This document shows positions 25,430-33,021 of a stretch of DNA of 64,000 nt, piece after piece. The DNA comes from Marinoscillum luteum (GTDB lineage Bacteria; Bacteroidota; Bacteroidia; Cytophagales; Cyclobacteriaceae), in NCBI RefSeq assembly GCF_044005705.1, contig NZ_JBIPKE010000017.1, positions 1 to 64,000 of the forward strand, given 5' to 3'. Numbering within the stretch: the stretch's first letter is position 1; every line of letters begins with the position of its first letter. Below the pieces are notes generated by a model, which worked only from the letters and a program-made list of their open reading frames with translations, searched no databases and was not told where the DNA came from. Both the position numbers and the translations under genes were made by a program.

Positions 25430-26184
25430 TGCTTTATTTTTTGAAGTTGATGAAGCTTCTTGTATTTTAAATATTTCTCCATCATAGCCAGTCTGATGAT
25501 TTGCCAGCCGTGTCGGCCGTCTAAAAAACCAGCCTTAAAAAGATAACTTTTCACAAAGGAAGTGATGGGGCTCAGGATCATGCGGGCAAGTGCAAATTTT
25601 CTATTGCTGCCAAAGTATGTGGTGGCACTGATCTCTGCATACTTTTTGACCTGCCTTTGATGCTCCTGGAGCGTTGAAAAAGTGAAATGAAGCAGGTCCC
25701 CTTTAAGTTTTTTAGGTTTAATCCCTTTCCTTGGAAAAACCCTGTCATGCGGATTGCTCCCACCCCAGTGCGCCTCATGCTTATTCCATAACCGCACTTT
25801 CCAATCGGGGTACCAGTCACCATGTCTTATCCACTTCCCACAATAGAACGATAGCCTGTTGAGTAAATAGGCCTGGTCCGGGAACCCCAGATCTTTTTCA
25901 TGAAGTATACTGCCTGCCAGTTCCTCACTGAGGGCTTCGTCACCATCCAGTGAAAGCACATGATCGTATTGCGCCAGGGCGAGGACATGATTTTTCTGAT
26001 CAATTTGGTTTAAGTAAGCTTTTTGCTCAAAACGTACACCGAGGCTTCTGCAAATGTCTGGTGTACGATCCGTAGAGAACGAATCAAGGATCACCACTTC
26101 ATCAGATACTTGCTGCAAACTCCGAATGCAACGCTCGATGTTTGGGGCTTCGTTGTAGGTAATGATGATGGTGGAGAGCTTCAT
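25426..26184 (-). CDS. Glycosyltransferase family 2, LPS core type (WaaE/KdtX-like)
   Basis: 252 aa. GT-A fold: start LSTIIITYNEAPNIERCIRSL, nucleotide-sugar site VVILDSFSTDRT and metal-binding LDGDEAL. Residues WYPDWKVRLWNKHEAHWGGSNPHDRV match the acceptor region of beta-1,4-glucosyltransferases of the LPS core (WaaE). A C-terminal amphipathic/basic helix suggests membrane association. The acceptor is unproven. It faces the GT4 gene and may act in the same glycan pathway. Confidence 0.87.
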   Translation of the reverse strand: MKLSTIIITYNEAPNIERCIRSLQQVSDEVVILDSFSTDRTPDICRSLGVRFEQKAYLNQIDQKNHVLALAQYDHVLSLDGDEALSEELAGSILHEKDLGFPDQAYLLNRLSFYCGKWIRHGDWYPDWKVRLWNKHEAHWGGSNPHDRVFPRKGIKPKKLKGDLLHFTFSTLQEHQRQVKKYAEISATTYFGSNRKFALARMILSPITSFVKSYLFKAGFLDGRHGWQIIRLAMMEKYLKYKKLHQLQKIKH

Positions 26185-26289
26185 TTTATTCCTTTCAGAA
26201 ATCCAGAGGGTACGTCGGGTCGTAAATACAGAGAACGCAAATTAATGAGTACCGAGGTAACTCCGTTTTGTTGGGTAAATAAGTTCATT

Positions 26290-26304
26290 CTTATTTAGAA
26301 TAAG
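26290..26304. repeat. AT-rich inverted repeat CTTATT-TAG-AATAAG
   Basis: Perfect 6-bp inverted repeat with a 3-nt centre in the 234-bp divergent gap between the GT2 gene and the ECF sigma gene. It could be an operator. No housekeeping -7 element was found in this gap, so the sigma gene's promoter is not identified. Confidence 0.3.
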
Positions 26305-26418
26305 TATAAACTATTTGAAGAGTGTAATCGTAAAAAGGTGTAGGTACATTGAAATGACCTTAAACAAATTGGTGTAGAGTTCGATTTTATTATTAGGCAA
26401 ACAGAGGAGACTAAAGAA

Positions 26419-27003
26419 ATGAGCGAGGAACAAGTAATCAGGCGTAAGTATTCCGATAAAGAACGAAAAAACATTTTCGACAATGAGTTTCTGCCTCATT
26501 TAGATGCTATGTACAATTTCGCCTACAGGCTCACCTTCGACCAGGACGATGCAAAAGACCTGGTTCAGGATACTTTCATGAAGGCATATCGGTTTATCAA
26601 CTCTTTTCAGCAAGGCACCAATGCCAAGGCGTGGCTGTATAGAATTCTCAAAAATAGCTTCATCAATGATTTCAGAAAGCGGAGTAAACAACCTGCCAAA
26701 GTAGATTATCAGGAAGTAGAGAACTTCTACAATTCGGAAGATGTTGATGAAAGCAGAACAGTAGACCTGAGGATAGATGCGGTGAAGGATATGATCGGGG
26801 ATGAGGTGTCCAATGCGCTCAATGCATTGGCCGTTGATTTCCGGACGGTAATTATTCTCTGCGATCTGGAGGGGTTTACTTATGAGGAAATGGCGAAGAT
26901 TCTGGACATTCCGATAGGTACTGTGAGGTCCAGATTGCACAGGGCCAGAAACCTTCTGAAGGAGAAACTGAAGTCATATGCCTTAACAATGGGCTACAAA
27001 TAA
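26419..27003 (+). CDS. ECF-type RNA polymerase sigma factor
   Basis: 194 aa. Region 2 is clear (MYNFAYRLTFDQDDAKDLVQDTFMKAY, then AWLYRILKNSFINDFRKR). Region 4 has the helix-turn-helix FTYEEMAKILDIPIGTVRSRLHRAR. It directs polymerase to stress or envelope promoters. A purine-rich GAGGAGA (26404-26410) lies 8 nt before the ATG, one of few Shine-Dalgarno-like sites in this window. The next gene encodes its likely anti-sigma factor, 37 bp downstream. Confidence 0.94.
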   Translation: MSEEQVIRRKYSDKERKNIFDNEFLPHLDAMYNFAYRLTFDQDDAKDLVQDTFMKAYRFINSFQQGTNAKAWLYRILKNSFINDFRKRSKQPAKVDYQEVENFYNSEDVDESRTVDLRIDAVKDMIGDEVSNALNALAVDFRTVIILCDLEGFTYEEMAKILDIPIGTVRSRLHRARNLLKEKLKSYALTMGYK

Positions 27004-27040
27004 TATTTATTTATTTAGTTTGTGAAATAATTGCATCACC

Positions 27041-27307
27041 ATGTCAGACAACTCTGAGAAGAAAGGATCGAATGATTGTAATGAGTTTGCGAAATGCCTC
27101 CAGTATCTCCATCTAATGTTGGACAATGAAGCCACTGAGGAGCAGGAGATTTATCTGAAAAACCATATTCATAAGTGCATGGTTTGCTTCGAGCAGTACG
27201 AAGTAGAGAAACAAATCAGAGAACTATTGCGAAGTAAACTTACCAATCAAAAAGTACCGGCTGACCTGGCGCAAGCTATAAGAAATAAAGTTTTTCAATC
27301 AGCCTGA
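27041..27307 (+). CDS. Zinc-binding anti-sigma factor (ZAS type)
   Basis: 88 aa. It contains the zinc anti-sigma motif HxxxCxxC (HIHKCMVC) preceded by a helix with upstream Cys residues (CNEFAKCLQYLHLMLDNEAT). No transmembrane segment, so it is soluble. It should bind and inhibit the adjacent ECF sigma factor, possibly releasing it on thiol oxidation as in the RsrA group (inference from family). It ends 4 bp before gmk, so the sigma, anti-sigma and gmk genes may share a transcript. Confidence 0.85.
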   Translation: MSDNSEKKGSNDCNEFAKCLQYLHLMLDNEATEEQEIYLKNHIHKCMVCFEQYEVEKQIRELLRSKLTNQKVPADLAQAIRNKVFQSA

Positions 27308-27311
27308 TCAT

Positions 27312-27881
27312 ATGAGCCGAGGCAAGGCAGTAATTTTCTGCGCACCATCAGGTGCCGGTAAGACCACCATTGTAAAGCATCTCATCGAGACCATTCCCAA
27401 TTTGAAATTTTCGATTTCCGCGACTACACGTGCCAAAAGGGCTGGTGTGGAAGAAGACGGAAAAGATTATTATTTCCTTTCGCAGGCAGACTTTCGCAAG
27501 AAGCTTGAGGCAGGAGAGCTGTATGAGTGGCAGGAGGTGTACCCCGGGGTATTCTACGGTACGCTCAAAGCTGAGGTAGAGCGTCTTTGGGCAGAAGGTC
27601 ATCATGTAATTTTTGATGTGGATGTCATTGGAGGGGTCAATCTGAAGGAAGCACTTGGAGACAGGGCACTATCTGTTTTCGTAAATGCTGAAAGTGTGGA
27701 TGTGCTTCGCGAGCGTTTGGAGAAGAGACAAACAGAAACCAAAGAATCGTTGGAGCGTAGGGTCGGCAAAGCAGAGGCTGAAATGCAATACGCTGAGAAA
27801 TTCGATTATGAGCTGATCAATAGAGATTTGAAGACCGCTTTCAGGGAAGCTGAGCAGGTTGTAAATGATTTCCTCAAATGA
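27312..27881 (+). CDS. gmk: Guanylate kinase
   Basis: 189 aa. P-loop CAPSGAGKTT; GMP-binding part FSISATTRAKRAGVEEDGKDYYF and YEWQEVYPGVFYGTL; lid region RLEKRQTETKESLERRV. It phosphorylates GMP to GDP with ATP. It overlaps nadD by 4 bp (ATGA), so the two are coupled. Confidence 0.96.
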   Translation: MSRGKAVIFCAPSGAGKTTIVKHLIETIPNLKFSISATTRAKRAGVEEDGKDYYFLSQADFRKKLEAGELYEWQEVYPGVFYGTLKAEVERLWAEGHHVIFDVDVIGGVNLKEALGDRALSVFVNAESVDVLRERLEKRQTETKESLERRVGKAEAEMQYAEKFDYELINRDLKTAFREAEQVVNDFLK

Positions 27882-28450
27882 AAGTTGGACTCTTTTTCGG
27901 ATCTTTCAATCCTATCCATGTTGGGCATTTGATTATTGCCAATGTGGCTCATCAGTCCACGGAGCTGGATCAGGTGTGGTTTATCGTATCACCTCAAAAT
28001 CCATTCAAAAAAAATAAGAACCTCTTACACGAGTTTGATCGATATGATTTGGTACAAGCCGCCATTGAGGATGACTACCATTTCAGGGTGAATGATGTGG
28101 AGTTTCAGATGCCCAGGCCCAGCTACACAGTGGACACCCTGGCCGTATTGACTGAAAAGCATCCCGATCATAGCTTTACTCTGATCATCGGGGAGGATAA
28201 CCTGGGCTCGTTCACCAAGTGGAAGAATCATCAAGTAATTTTAGATCACTATGGGCTGATTGTTTACCCCAGGCCCAATGCTCAGAAATCAGATTTGACG
28301 GAGCATGCAAATGTGCGGTTGATAGAAGCGCCGGAGATGGACATATCGGCTACCCTTATCAGGAAAATGATAAGAGCAAACCGATCTATCAAATATTTGG
28401 TACCAGCACGTGTGGAAGAAATAATTCAGGCACGTAAACTGTTTATTTGA
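27878..28450 (+). CDS. nadD: Nicotinate-nucleotide adenylyltransferase
   Basis: 190 aa. Nucleotidyltransferase motif GSFNPIHVGHLIIA at the N-terminus, second motif ISATLIRKMIR near the C-terminus, and GEDNLGSFTKWKNHQVIL in between. It makes nicotinate adenine dinucleotide from NaMN and ATP in NAD synthesis. Its stop is 8 bp from the stop of the convergent frr gene. Confidence 0.95.
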   Translation: MKVGLFFGSFNPIHVGHLIIANVAHQSTELDQVWFIVSPQNPFKKNKNLLHEFDRYDLVQAAIEDDYHFRVNDVEFQMPRPSYTVDTLAVLTEKHPDHSFTLIIGEDNLGSFTKWKNHQVILDHYGLIVYPRPNAQKSDLTEHANVRLIEAPEMDISATLIRKMIRANRSIKYLVPARVEEIIQARKLFI

Positions 28451-28458
28451 CCGTCAAT

Positions 28459-29019
28459 TTAGAGGGTCATTATATCCTTCTCCTTCAGCTCCAGTAGGTC
28501 ATCCAGCTTTTTGGTGTGGAGATCTGTGATCTTCTGCACTTCCTCTTCAGCTCCTTTTATGGCATCTTCAGAGGCTCCGTCTTTTAAGAGCTTCTTGAGC
28601 GAATCCATTACCTCTTTGCGCACATTTCGCACACTGATTTTGCCGTTTTCAGTCTCTGATTTGGCTTGCTTCACCAATGAGATTCTGCGCTCTTCGGTAA
28701 GGGGCGGTATGTTGATCCTGATTAATTCACCGTCATTCTGAGGGTTGAAACCAAGGTTAGAATTGATGATGGCTTTTTCTATTTCAGGGATCATCTTCTT
28801 TTCCCAGGGCTTAATACTCAAAGTTCTGGCATCCGGTGTGGTCACTGAGGCTACTTGCTGTAGCGGAGTGCTTGCTCCGTAATATTCCACAGTGATTCCA
28901 TCCAGCATGTTAGGCATGGCCTTACCAGCTCTTATTTTGGCCAGTTCGGAGTTGCAGTGGCTCACTGCTTTGTCCATCATTTCTTGTGAGTGATCTAAAT
29001 AAAAGTCGATTTCCTCCAT
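28459..29019 (-). CDS. frr: Ribosome recycling factor
   Basis: 186 aa, exact family length. Motifs: KIRAGKAMPNMLDGITVEYYGASTPLQQVASV and RKEVMDSLKKLLKDGASEDA in the three-helix bundle. It splits post-termination ribosomes with EF-G. It lies 4 bp downstream of pyrH, the normal bacterial order, although rpsB and tsf, which often precede pyrH, are absent here. Confidence 0.97.
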   Translation of the reverse strand: MEEIDFYLDHSQEMMDKAVSHCNSELAKIRAGKAMPNMLDGITVEYYGASTPLQQVASVTTPDARTLSIKPWEKKMIPEIEKAIINSNLGFNPQNDGELIRINIPPLTEERRISLVKQAKSETENGKISVRNVRKEVMDSLKKLLKDGASEDAIKGAEEEVQKITDLHTKKLDDLLELKEKDIMTL

Positions 29020-29023
29020 TGTG

Positions 29024-29728
29024 TTAATTGATTAAAGTACCCACCTCTTTTCCATCTATGATATCAAATAGATTTCCAGGCTTATTCATGTCAAATACGA
29101 TAATTGGGAGATTGTTTTCCATGCAAAGGGTAAAAGCCGTCATGTCCATGATGCTCAGTCCTTTTTCGTAGGCCTCCTGAAAAGACACGTGAGTGTATTT
29201 GGTCGCGGTAGGATCTTTCTCAGGGTCAGCCGTGTAGACTCCATCAACGCGTGTGCCCTTTAGTACCACGTCAGCTTCAGTTTCGATGGCCCGAAGACTG
29301 GCAGTAGAGTCAGTGGTGAAGTAGGGGTTACCTATACCAGCGCCAAAGATGACAATCCTGTTTTTCTCCAAATGTCGAATCGCTCTTCGTCGGATGAAAG
29401 GCTCACATACCTGTTCCATTTTCAGTCCTGACATCAGTCGGGTGTACATTCCGTGCTTTTCCAGCGTACTTTGCAGCGCCATGGCGTTGATGACAGTGGC
29501 CAGCATACCCATGTAGTCTCCCTGTACCCTGTCTATTCCTGACTTCTCTCCATCCACTCCTCTGAAGATGTTTCCTCCTCCAATCACTATGGCCAGTTCA
29601 AGGCCTTTTTCATGGACTCGTTTGATTTCCATAGCATATTGTTCCAGTCTGTTGGGGTCTATGCCATGTTGATTTTCTCCCATGAGGGCTTCGCCGCTAA
29701 GTTTGAGGAGTATCCTTTTATATTTCAT
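29024..29728 (-). CDS. pyrH: Uridylate kinase
   Basis: 234 aa amino-acid-kinase fold. N-terminal KRILLKLSGEALMG, IVIGGGNIFRG for phosphate binding, and GVYTADPEKDPTATKY with MDMTAFTLCMENNLPIIVFDM in the C-terminal lobe. It phosphorylates UMP to UDP. A -7 promoter element lies 37 bp upstream; frr follows directly. Confidence 0.97.
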   Translation of the reverse strand: MKYKRILLKLSGEALMGENQHGIDPNRLEQYAMEIKRVHEKGLELAIVIGGGNIFRGVDGEKSGIDRVQGDYMGMLATVINAMALQSTLEKHGMYTRLMSGLKMEQVCEPFIRRRAIRHLEKNRIVIFGAGIGNPYFTTDSTASLRAIETEADVVLKGTRVDGVYTADPEKDPTATKYTHVSFQEAYEKGLSIMDMTAFTLCMENNLPIIVFDMNKPGNLFDIIDGKEVGTLIN

Positions 29729-29764
29729 GCAGGGCTATATAATTGTTTGTTGATTAAAATTTCA

Positions 29765-29772
29765 CAAAAGTA
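29765..29772 (-). promoter_or_regulatory. -7 promoter element (TACTTTTG) for pyrH-frr
   Basis: Minus-strand TACTTTTG fits TAnnTTTG and lies 37 bp before the pyrH start. A TTG occurs 15 bp upstream of it, shorter than the usual spacing. Confidence 0.5.
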
Positions 29773-29803
29773 TAAAGATTACCATATCAAGCGCCCATGA
29801 TCC

Positions 29804-30307
29804 TTAAAAAGATACCAGAACTTGATTTTTTTCCACGTTTTGACCTTTTCCAATGTGTATTTTCTGAATCGTGGCATTCACAGGAGATTTAATGATGTTC
29901 TCCATTTTCATGGCTTCCAGGATTAGAATGGTATCTCCTTCCTGAATCTCCTGACCCTCAGATACCGCTATATCGATGATGGTGCCTGGCATTGGAGCAT
30001 TGATTTCATTGATTACCTCGTTGGTGATCACGTCCATTCCCAGGTCTTCCAGGATTTGGGCAATGTGATCTTTGGTGCTTACGCTGAATTCCTCTCCATT
30101 AATATTTAAGGTCAAGGTGCTGTCATGTGACTCCACTACCGAGATCTGATAGACGTGTTGATTTTGGTAAAGGAGAAATTCATTAGAAGACTTCTTGTGT
30201 AGGCTATAAGATGTTTCTTCGCCATTGATGAATGCCCCCCCTTCACGTTCCGCAATTTGAAACTCATTGCGCCCATTTACTTCTACTTTTAGTTTCATAT
30301 CGGTCAT
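29804..30307 (-). CDS. Biotin carboxyl carrier-type protein
   Basis: 167 aa from the chosen ATG. The C-terminal ~70 residues are a biotinyl domain with the biotinylation site EAMKMEN and the preceding APMPGTIIDIAVSEGQEIQEGDTILIL. The N-terminal half is a small beta domain (KLKVEVNGRNEFQIAEREGG) as in carrier subunits of acyl-CoA or oxaloacetate-type carboxylases of Bacteroidota. The partner carboxylase genes are not adjacent. In-frame ATGs exist at 30385, 30307 and 30298; the first would add ~26 residues unlike the family. Confidence 0.85.
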   Translation of the reverse strand: MTDMKLKVEVNGRNEFQIAEREGGAFINGEETSYSLHKKSSNEFLLYQNQHVYQISVVESHDSTLTLNINGEEFSVSTKDHIAQILEDLGMDVITNEVINEINAPMPGTIIDIAVSEGQEIQEGDTILILEAMKMENIIKSPVNATIQKIHIGKGQNVEKNQVLVSF

Positions 30308-30421
30308 ATCATTTTCCAGGCCACTATAATAATGAAAATCAATGAACCTGGGCTGCGAAAAAGGGCCTCGGAAGGTTAAAAACATGCTTTGAAAAAATGA
30401 TTCCAGATTTAACGGTAAAAA

Positions 30422-30452
30422 TTTGATTAAAATAAAAAAGCGTATAATTTTG
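30422..30452 (+). promoter_or_regulatory. Promoter of the tRNA-tuf operon (TTTG-N19-TAATTTTG)
   Basis: -33 TTTG (30422-30425) and -7 TAATTTTG (30445-30452), 19 bp apart, a near-perfect Bacteroidota promoter. It lies about 60 bp before tRNA-Tyr and probably drives the three tRNAs and tuf. Confidence 0.75.
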
Positions 30453-30514
30453 CATTCCCTTTTTCAAGGAGAACCGAAAAAGGGGAGTACTTTGATAGAG
30501 TATAAATGTTAGTT

Positions 30515-30597
30515 GGGGGGATACCAAAGCGGCCAACTGGGACGGACTGTAAATCCGTTGACTTATGTCTTCGAAGGTTCGAATCCTTCTCCCCCCA
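30515..30597 (+). tRNA. tRNA-Tyr (GTA)
   Basis: 83 nt class II tRNA with a long variable arm. The acceptor stem GGGGGGA/TCCCCCC is perfect. The anticodon loop reads CTGTAAA (anticodon GTA), and the T-arm is AGGTTCGAATCCTT. CCA is not encoded (CAA follows the discriminator A). Confidence 0.97.
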
Positions 30598-30611
30598 CAA
30601 AATGTTAAAAA

Positions 30612-30684
30612 GCGGGTGTAGCTCAGTTGGTAGAGCGACAGCCTTCCAAGCTGTAGGTCGCCGGTTCGAACCTGGTCACCCGCT
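30612..30684 (+). tRNA. tRNA-Gly (TCC)
   Basis: 73 nt cloverleaf: acceptor GCGGGTG/CACCCGC, D-arm GCTCAGTTGGTAGAGC, anticodon stem ACAGC/GCTGT with loop CTTCCAA (anticodon TCC), T-loop GGTTCGAACC. It lies 14 nt after tRNA-Tyr. Confidence 0.97.
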
Positions 30685-30713
30685 CGAATTATCAACCTTT
30701 TGAAATTCCCAAA

Positions 30714-30785
30714 GCCGATGTAGCTCAGGGGTAGAGTGCTTCCTTGGTAAGGAAGAGGTCACGGGTTCAAATCCCGTCATTGGCT
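30714..30785 (+). tRNA. tRNA-Thr (GGT)
   Basis: 72 nt cloverleaf: acceptor GCCGATG/CATTGGC with one G-U pair, anticodon stem CTTCC/GGAAG with loop TTGGTAA (anticodon GGT), T-loop GGGTTCAAATCCC. No terminator is seen before tuf, so it is probably processed from the tuf precursor. Confidence 0.97.
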
Positions 30786-30880
30786 CTTGTATCCTCAAGG
30801 GGAACACCATTTGGTTGGTGATATTTGGAATATTTTATTTTGACTTATTTATTTAATATTTAAACCGAGGATTATCAGAC

Positions 30881-32068
30881 ATGGCTAAAGCAACCTTTGA
30901 TCGTTCAAAACCGCACGTTAATATCGGTACTATTGGTCACGTTGACCATGGTAAAACCACATTAACTGCTGCTATTTCTTCTGTACTTGCCTCAAAAGGC
31001 CTTGCAGAAATGAAAGACTTTTCTTCAATTGACAATGCACCTGAAGAAAAAGAAAGAGGTATTACTATTAATACTTCACACATTGAGTATCAGACAGAAA
31101 AAAGACACTACGCGCACGTGGATTGTCCTGGTCACGCTGACTATGTTAAGAACATGGTTACTGGTGCGGCCCAGATGGACGGAGCTATCATTGTGGTAGC
31201 AGCGACTGACGGTCCTATGCCACAGACAAGAGAGCACATCCTTCTTTCTCGTCAGGTAGGTGTTCCTGCTTTGGTTGTTTTCATGAACAAAGTGGATTTG
31301 GTTGATGATCCTGAGCTTCTTGAGCTTGTGGAAATGGAAATCAGAGAGCTTCTTTCTGATTATGATTTCCCAGGTGATGACATTCCAGTTATCCAGGGTT
31401 CTGCTCTTGGTGCACTTAACGGTGAGCCTAAGTGGGTAGAAAAAGTAGAAGAACTGATGAATGCAGTGGATGAGTTTATTCCACTTCCTCCTAGAGCAGT
31501 TGATAAAGAATTCTTGATGCCTGTAGAGGATGTATTCTCAATCACTGGTCGTGGTACTGTAGCTACTGGTAGAATCGAAAGAGGTGTAATCAACTCTGGA
31601 GATCCAGTTGACATCATCGGTATGGGTGCTGAAGGTCTTAAGTCTACCATCACTGGTGTGGAGATGTTCAGAAAGATATTGGACAGAGGTGAAGCTGGCG
31701 ATAACGTTGGTTTGCTTTTGAGAGGTATTGAGAAGAGCGAAATCAGAAGAGGTATGATTATTTGTAAGCCTGGTTCTGTGACTCCTCACGCTAAATTTAA
31801 TGCTGAGGTATACGTTCTTTCTAAAGAAGAAGGTGGTCGTCACACTCCTTTCTTCAACAAATACCGTCCTCAGTTCTACGTAAGAACAACAGACGTAACT
31901 GGTGAGATCATGCTTCCTGCGAATGTGGAAATGGTAATGCCAGGCGATAACGTAACTATCGAAGTAAATTTGATCAACCCTATCGCTCTTGAAAAAGGTC
32001 TGCGATTTGCGATCAGAGAAGGTGGTAGAACTGTTGGTTCTGGTCAGGTTACTGAGATCCTTGACTAA
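30881..32068 (+). CDS. tuf: Elongation factor Tu
   Basis: 395 aa. GTPase motifs are GHVDHGKT (G1), DCPGHADYVKNM (G3) and NKVD (G4); domains 2 and 3 are complete, ending VGSGQVTEILD. It delivers aminoacyl-tRNA to the ribosome. It sits after tRNA-Tyr, -Gly and -Thr, the arrangement of the E. coli tufB operon. No second tuf lies in the rpsL-fusA cluster, so this may be the only copy. A terminator with a 12-13 bp stem follows. Confidence 0.99.
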   Translation: MAKATFDRSKPHVNIGTIGHVDHGKTTLTAAISSVLASKGLAEMKDFSSIDNAPEEKERGITINTSHIEYQTEKRHYAHVDCPGHADYVKNMVTGAAQMDGAIIVVAATDGPMPQTREHILLSRQVGVPALVVFMNKVDLVDDPELLELVEMEIRELLSDYDFPGDDIPVIQGSALGALNGEPKWVEKVEELMNAVDEFIPLPPRAVDKEFLMPVEDVFSITGRGTVATGRIERGVINSGDPVDIIGMGAEGLKSTITGVEMFRKILDRGEAGDNVGLLLRGIEKSEIRRGMIICKPGSVTPHAKFNAEVYVLSKEEGGRHTPFFNKYRPQFYVRTTDVTGEIMLPANVEMVMPGDNVTIEVNLINPIALEKGLRFAIREGGRTVGSGQVTEILD

Positions 32069-32084
32069 TTGAATTTCAAAACAT

Positions 32085-32120
32085 TGCCATCTGGAAATTA
32101 ATTTCAGATGGCATTTGTTT
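32085..32120 (+). terminator. Terminator after tuf
   Basis: A stem of about 13 bp, TGCCATCTG(G)AAAT with ATTTCAGATGGCA (one bulged G), is followed by TTTGTTT. The TTTG of the U-tract also serves as the -33 box of the next promoter. Confidence 0.8.
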
Positions 32121-32145
32121 ATAAATATTGATTCATCTAACTTTG
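32114..32145 (+). promoter_or_regulatory. Promoter of tRNA-Trp-secE-nusG operon (TTTG-N20-TAACTTTG)
   Basis: -33 TTTG at 32114-32117 and -7 TAACTTTG at 32138-32145. It starts transcription about 20 nt before tRNA-Trp and probably reads on into secE, nusG and the rpl genes. Confidence 0.7.
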
Positions 32146-32173
32146 CAGTCCTTTTGGGCTGCATGGTTTTTTT

Positions 32174-32246
32174 ACGGGTGTAGCTCAATTGGTAGAGTAG
32201 TGGTCTCCAAAACCATTGGTTGGGGGTTCGAGTCCCTCCTCCCGTG
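32174..32246 (+). tRNA. tRNA-Trp (CCA)
   Basis: 73 nt: acceptor ACGGGTG/CTCCCGT with one U-U mismatch, D-arm GCTCAATTGGTAGAG, anticodon stem GTGGT/ACCAT with loop CTCCAAA (anticodon CCA), T-loop GGGTTCGAGTCCC. It lies 18 nt before secE. Confidence 0.96.
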
Positions 32247-32264
32247 CAATCTTTAAACATAACG

Positions 32265-32456
32265 ATGGATAAGGTAATATCTTTTTTTAAAGAGGCTTAC
32301 GATGAGTTGCTTCACAAAGTAACCTGGCCTAAATACGCTGATCTGCAAAACAGTAGCATCCTCGTTTTGGTCGCTTCTTTGATTTTCGCTCTGATGATAG
32401 GGCTTTTCGACTTTGGATTCGAAAATGCCATGAAATGGTTTTATAACGAATTTTAA
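32265..32456 (+). CDS. secE: Preprotein translocase subunit SecE
   Basis: 63 aa single-helix SecE. The amphipathic KEAYDELLHKVTWPKYADLQNSS is followed by one membrane helix (ILVLVASLIFALMIGLFDFGF). It stabilises SecY in the inner membrane. The ATG chosen lies after tRNA-Trp; the longer frame runs back into the tRNA. nusG follows after 3 bp, as in most bacteria. Confidence 0.95.
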   Translation: MDKVISFFKEAYDELLHKVTWPKYADLQNSSILVLVASLIFALMIGLFDFGFENAMKWFYNEF

Positions 32457-32459
32457 GGG

Positions 32460-33017
32460 ATGTCTGAGTTCAAATGGTACGTAGTACGGGCTATTAGTGG
32501 CCGTGAGAAGAAGGTAAAGGGTTACCTGGAACAAGAGATCGCTAGAAATGGCATTGAGCAGCTGGTAACCCAGGTGCTGATTCCGTCTGAGAAAGTATAC
32601 GAAATGAGAAATGGAAAGAAGCGTGTACGTGAGCGCAACTTTTTTCCAGGATATATCCTCATACAAGCTGATTTGAGCAATGGCGAGACTCAGCATATTA
32701 TTACCAATACACCAGATGTTATTGGTTTTCTTGGTGAAGGTTCTACCAGCGCTTCCAAGGATCCTGTTCCACTTCGTCAAAATGAGGTGAACAGAATTTT
32801 AGGTAGAGTCGATGAAGCCGAGGAGTACGAAGAGAAACTTGATACACCTTTTATAGTGGGTGAGTCGGTAAAAGTTATGGATGGTCCATTCAGTGGCTTT
32901 ACCGGTACTGTAGAAGAGGTATTTGAGGATCGAAAGAAGTTAAATGTTACAGTTAAAATTTTTGGAAGAAACACTCCTGTAGAGTTGAATTACATACAGG
33001 TAGAAAAACAAGAATAA
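32460..33017 (+). CDS. nusG: Transcription antitermination factor NusG
   Basis: 185 aa. NGN domain (KWYVVRAISGREKKVKGYLEQEI; FFPGYILIQADL) and C-terminal KOW domain (VGESVKVMDGPFSGFTGTVEEV). It couples RNA polymerase elongation to ribosome and Rho. It lies between secE and rplK, the conserved order. Confidence 0.98.
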   Translation: MSEFKWYVVRAISGREKKVKGYLEQEIARNGIEQLVTQVLIPSEKVYEMRNGKKRVRERNFFPGYILIQADLSNGETQHIITNTPDVIGFLGEGSTSASKDPVPLRQNEVNRILGRVDEAEEYEEKLDTPFIVGESVKVMDGPFSGFTGTVEEVFEDRKKLNVTVKIFGRNTPVELNYIQVEKQE

Positions 33018-33021
33018 TCTA

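Noticed and set aside
28448..28475. Bidirectional terminator between nadD and frr
   Set aside because: Only a 4-bp GACC/GGTC stem with no T-run.
30339..30695. Minus-strand frame of 118 codons across the tRNA genes
   Set aside because: It is the antisense of tRNA-Tyr and tRNA-Gly and yields the well-known spurious peptide RTGDLQLGRLSLYQLSYTR.
30831..30842. TATTTTG as a tuf promoter
   Set aside because: One base short of TAnnTTTG; tuf is more simply co-transcribed with the tRNAs.
31538..32260. Minus-strand frame of 240 codons over tuf and tRNA-Trp
   Set aside because: Antisense of tuf and tRNA-Trp (GGGTRTPNQWFWRPLLYQLSY-type artefact); no protein family features.
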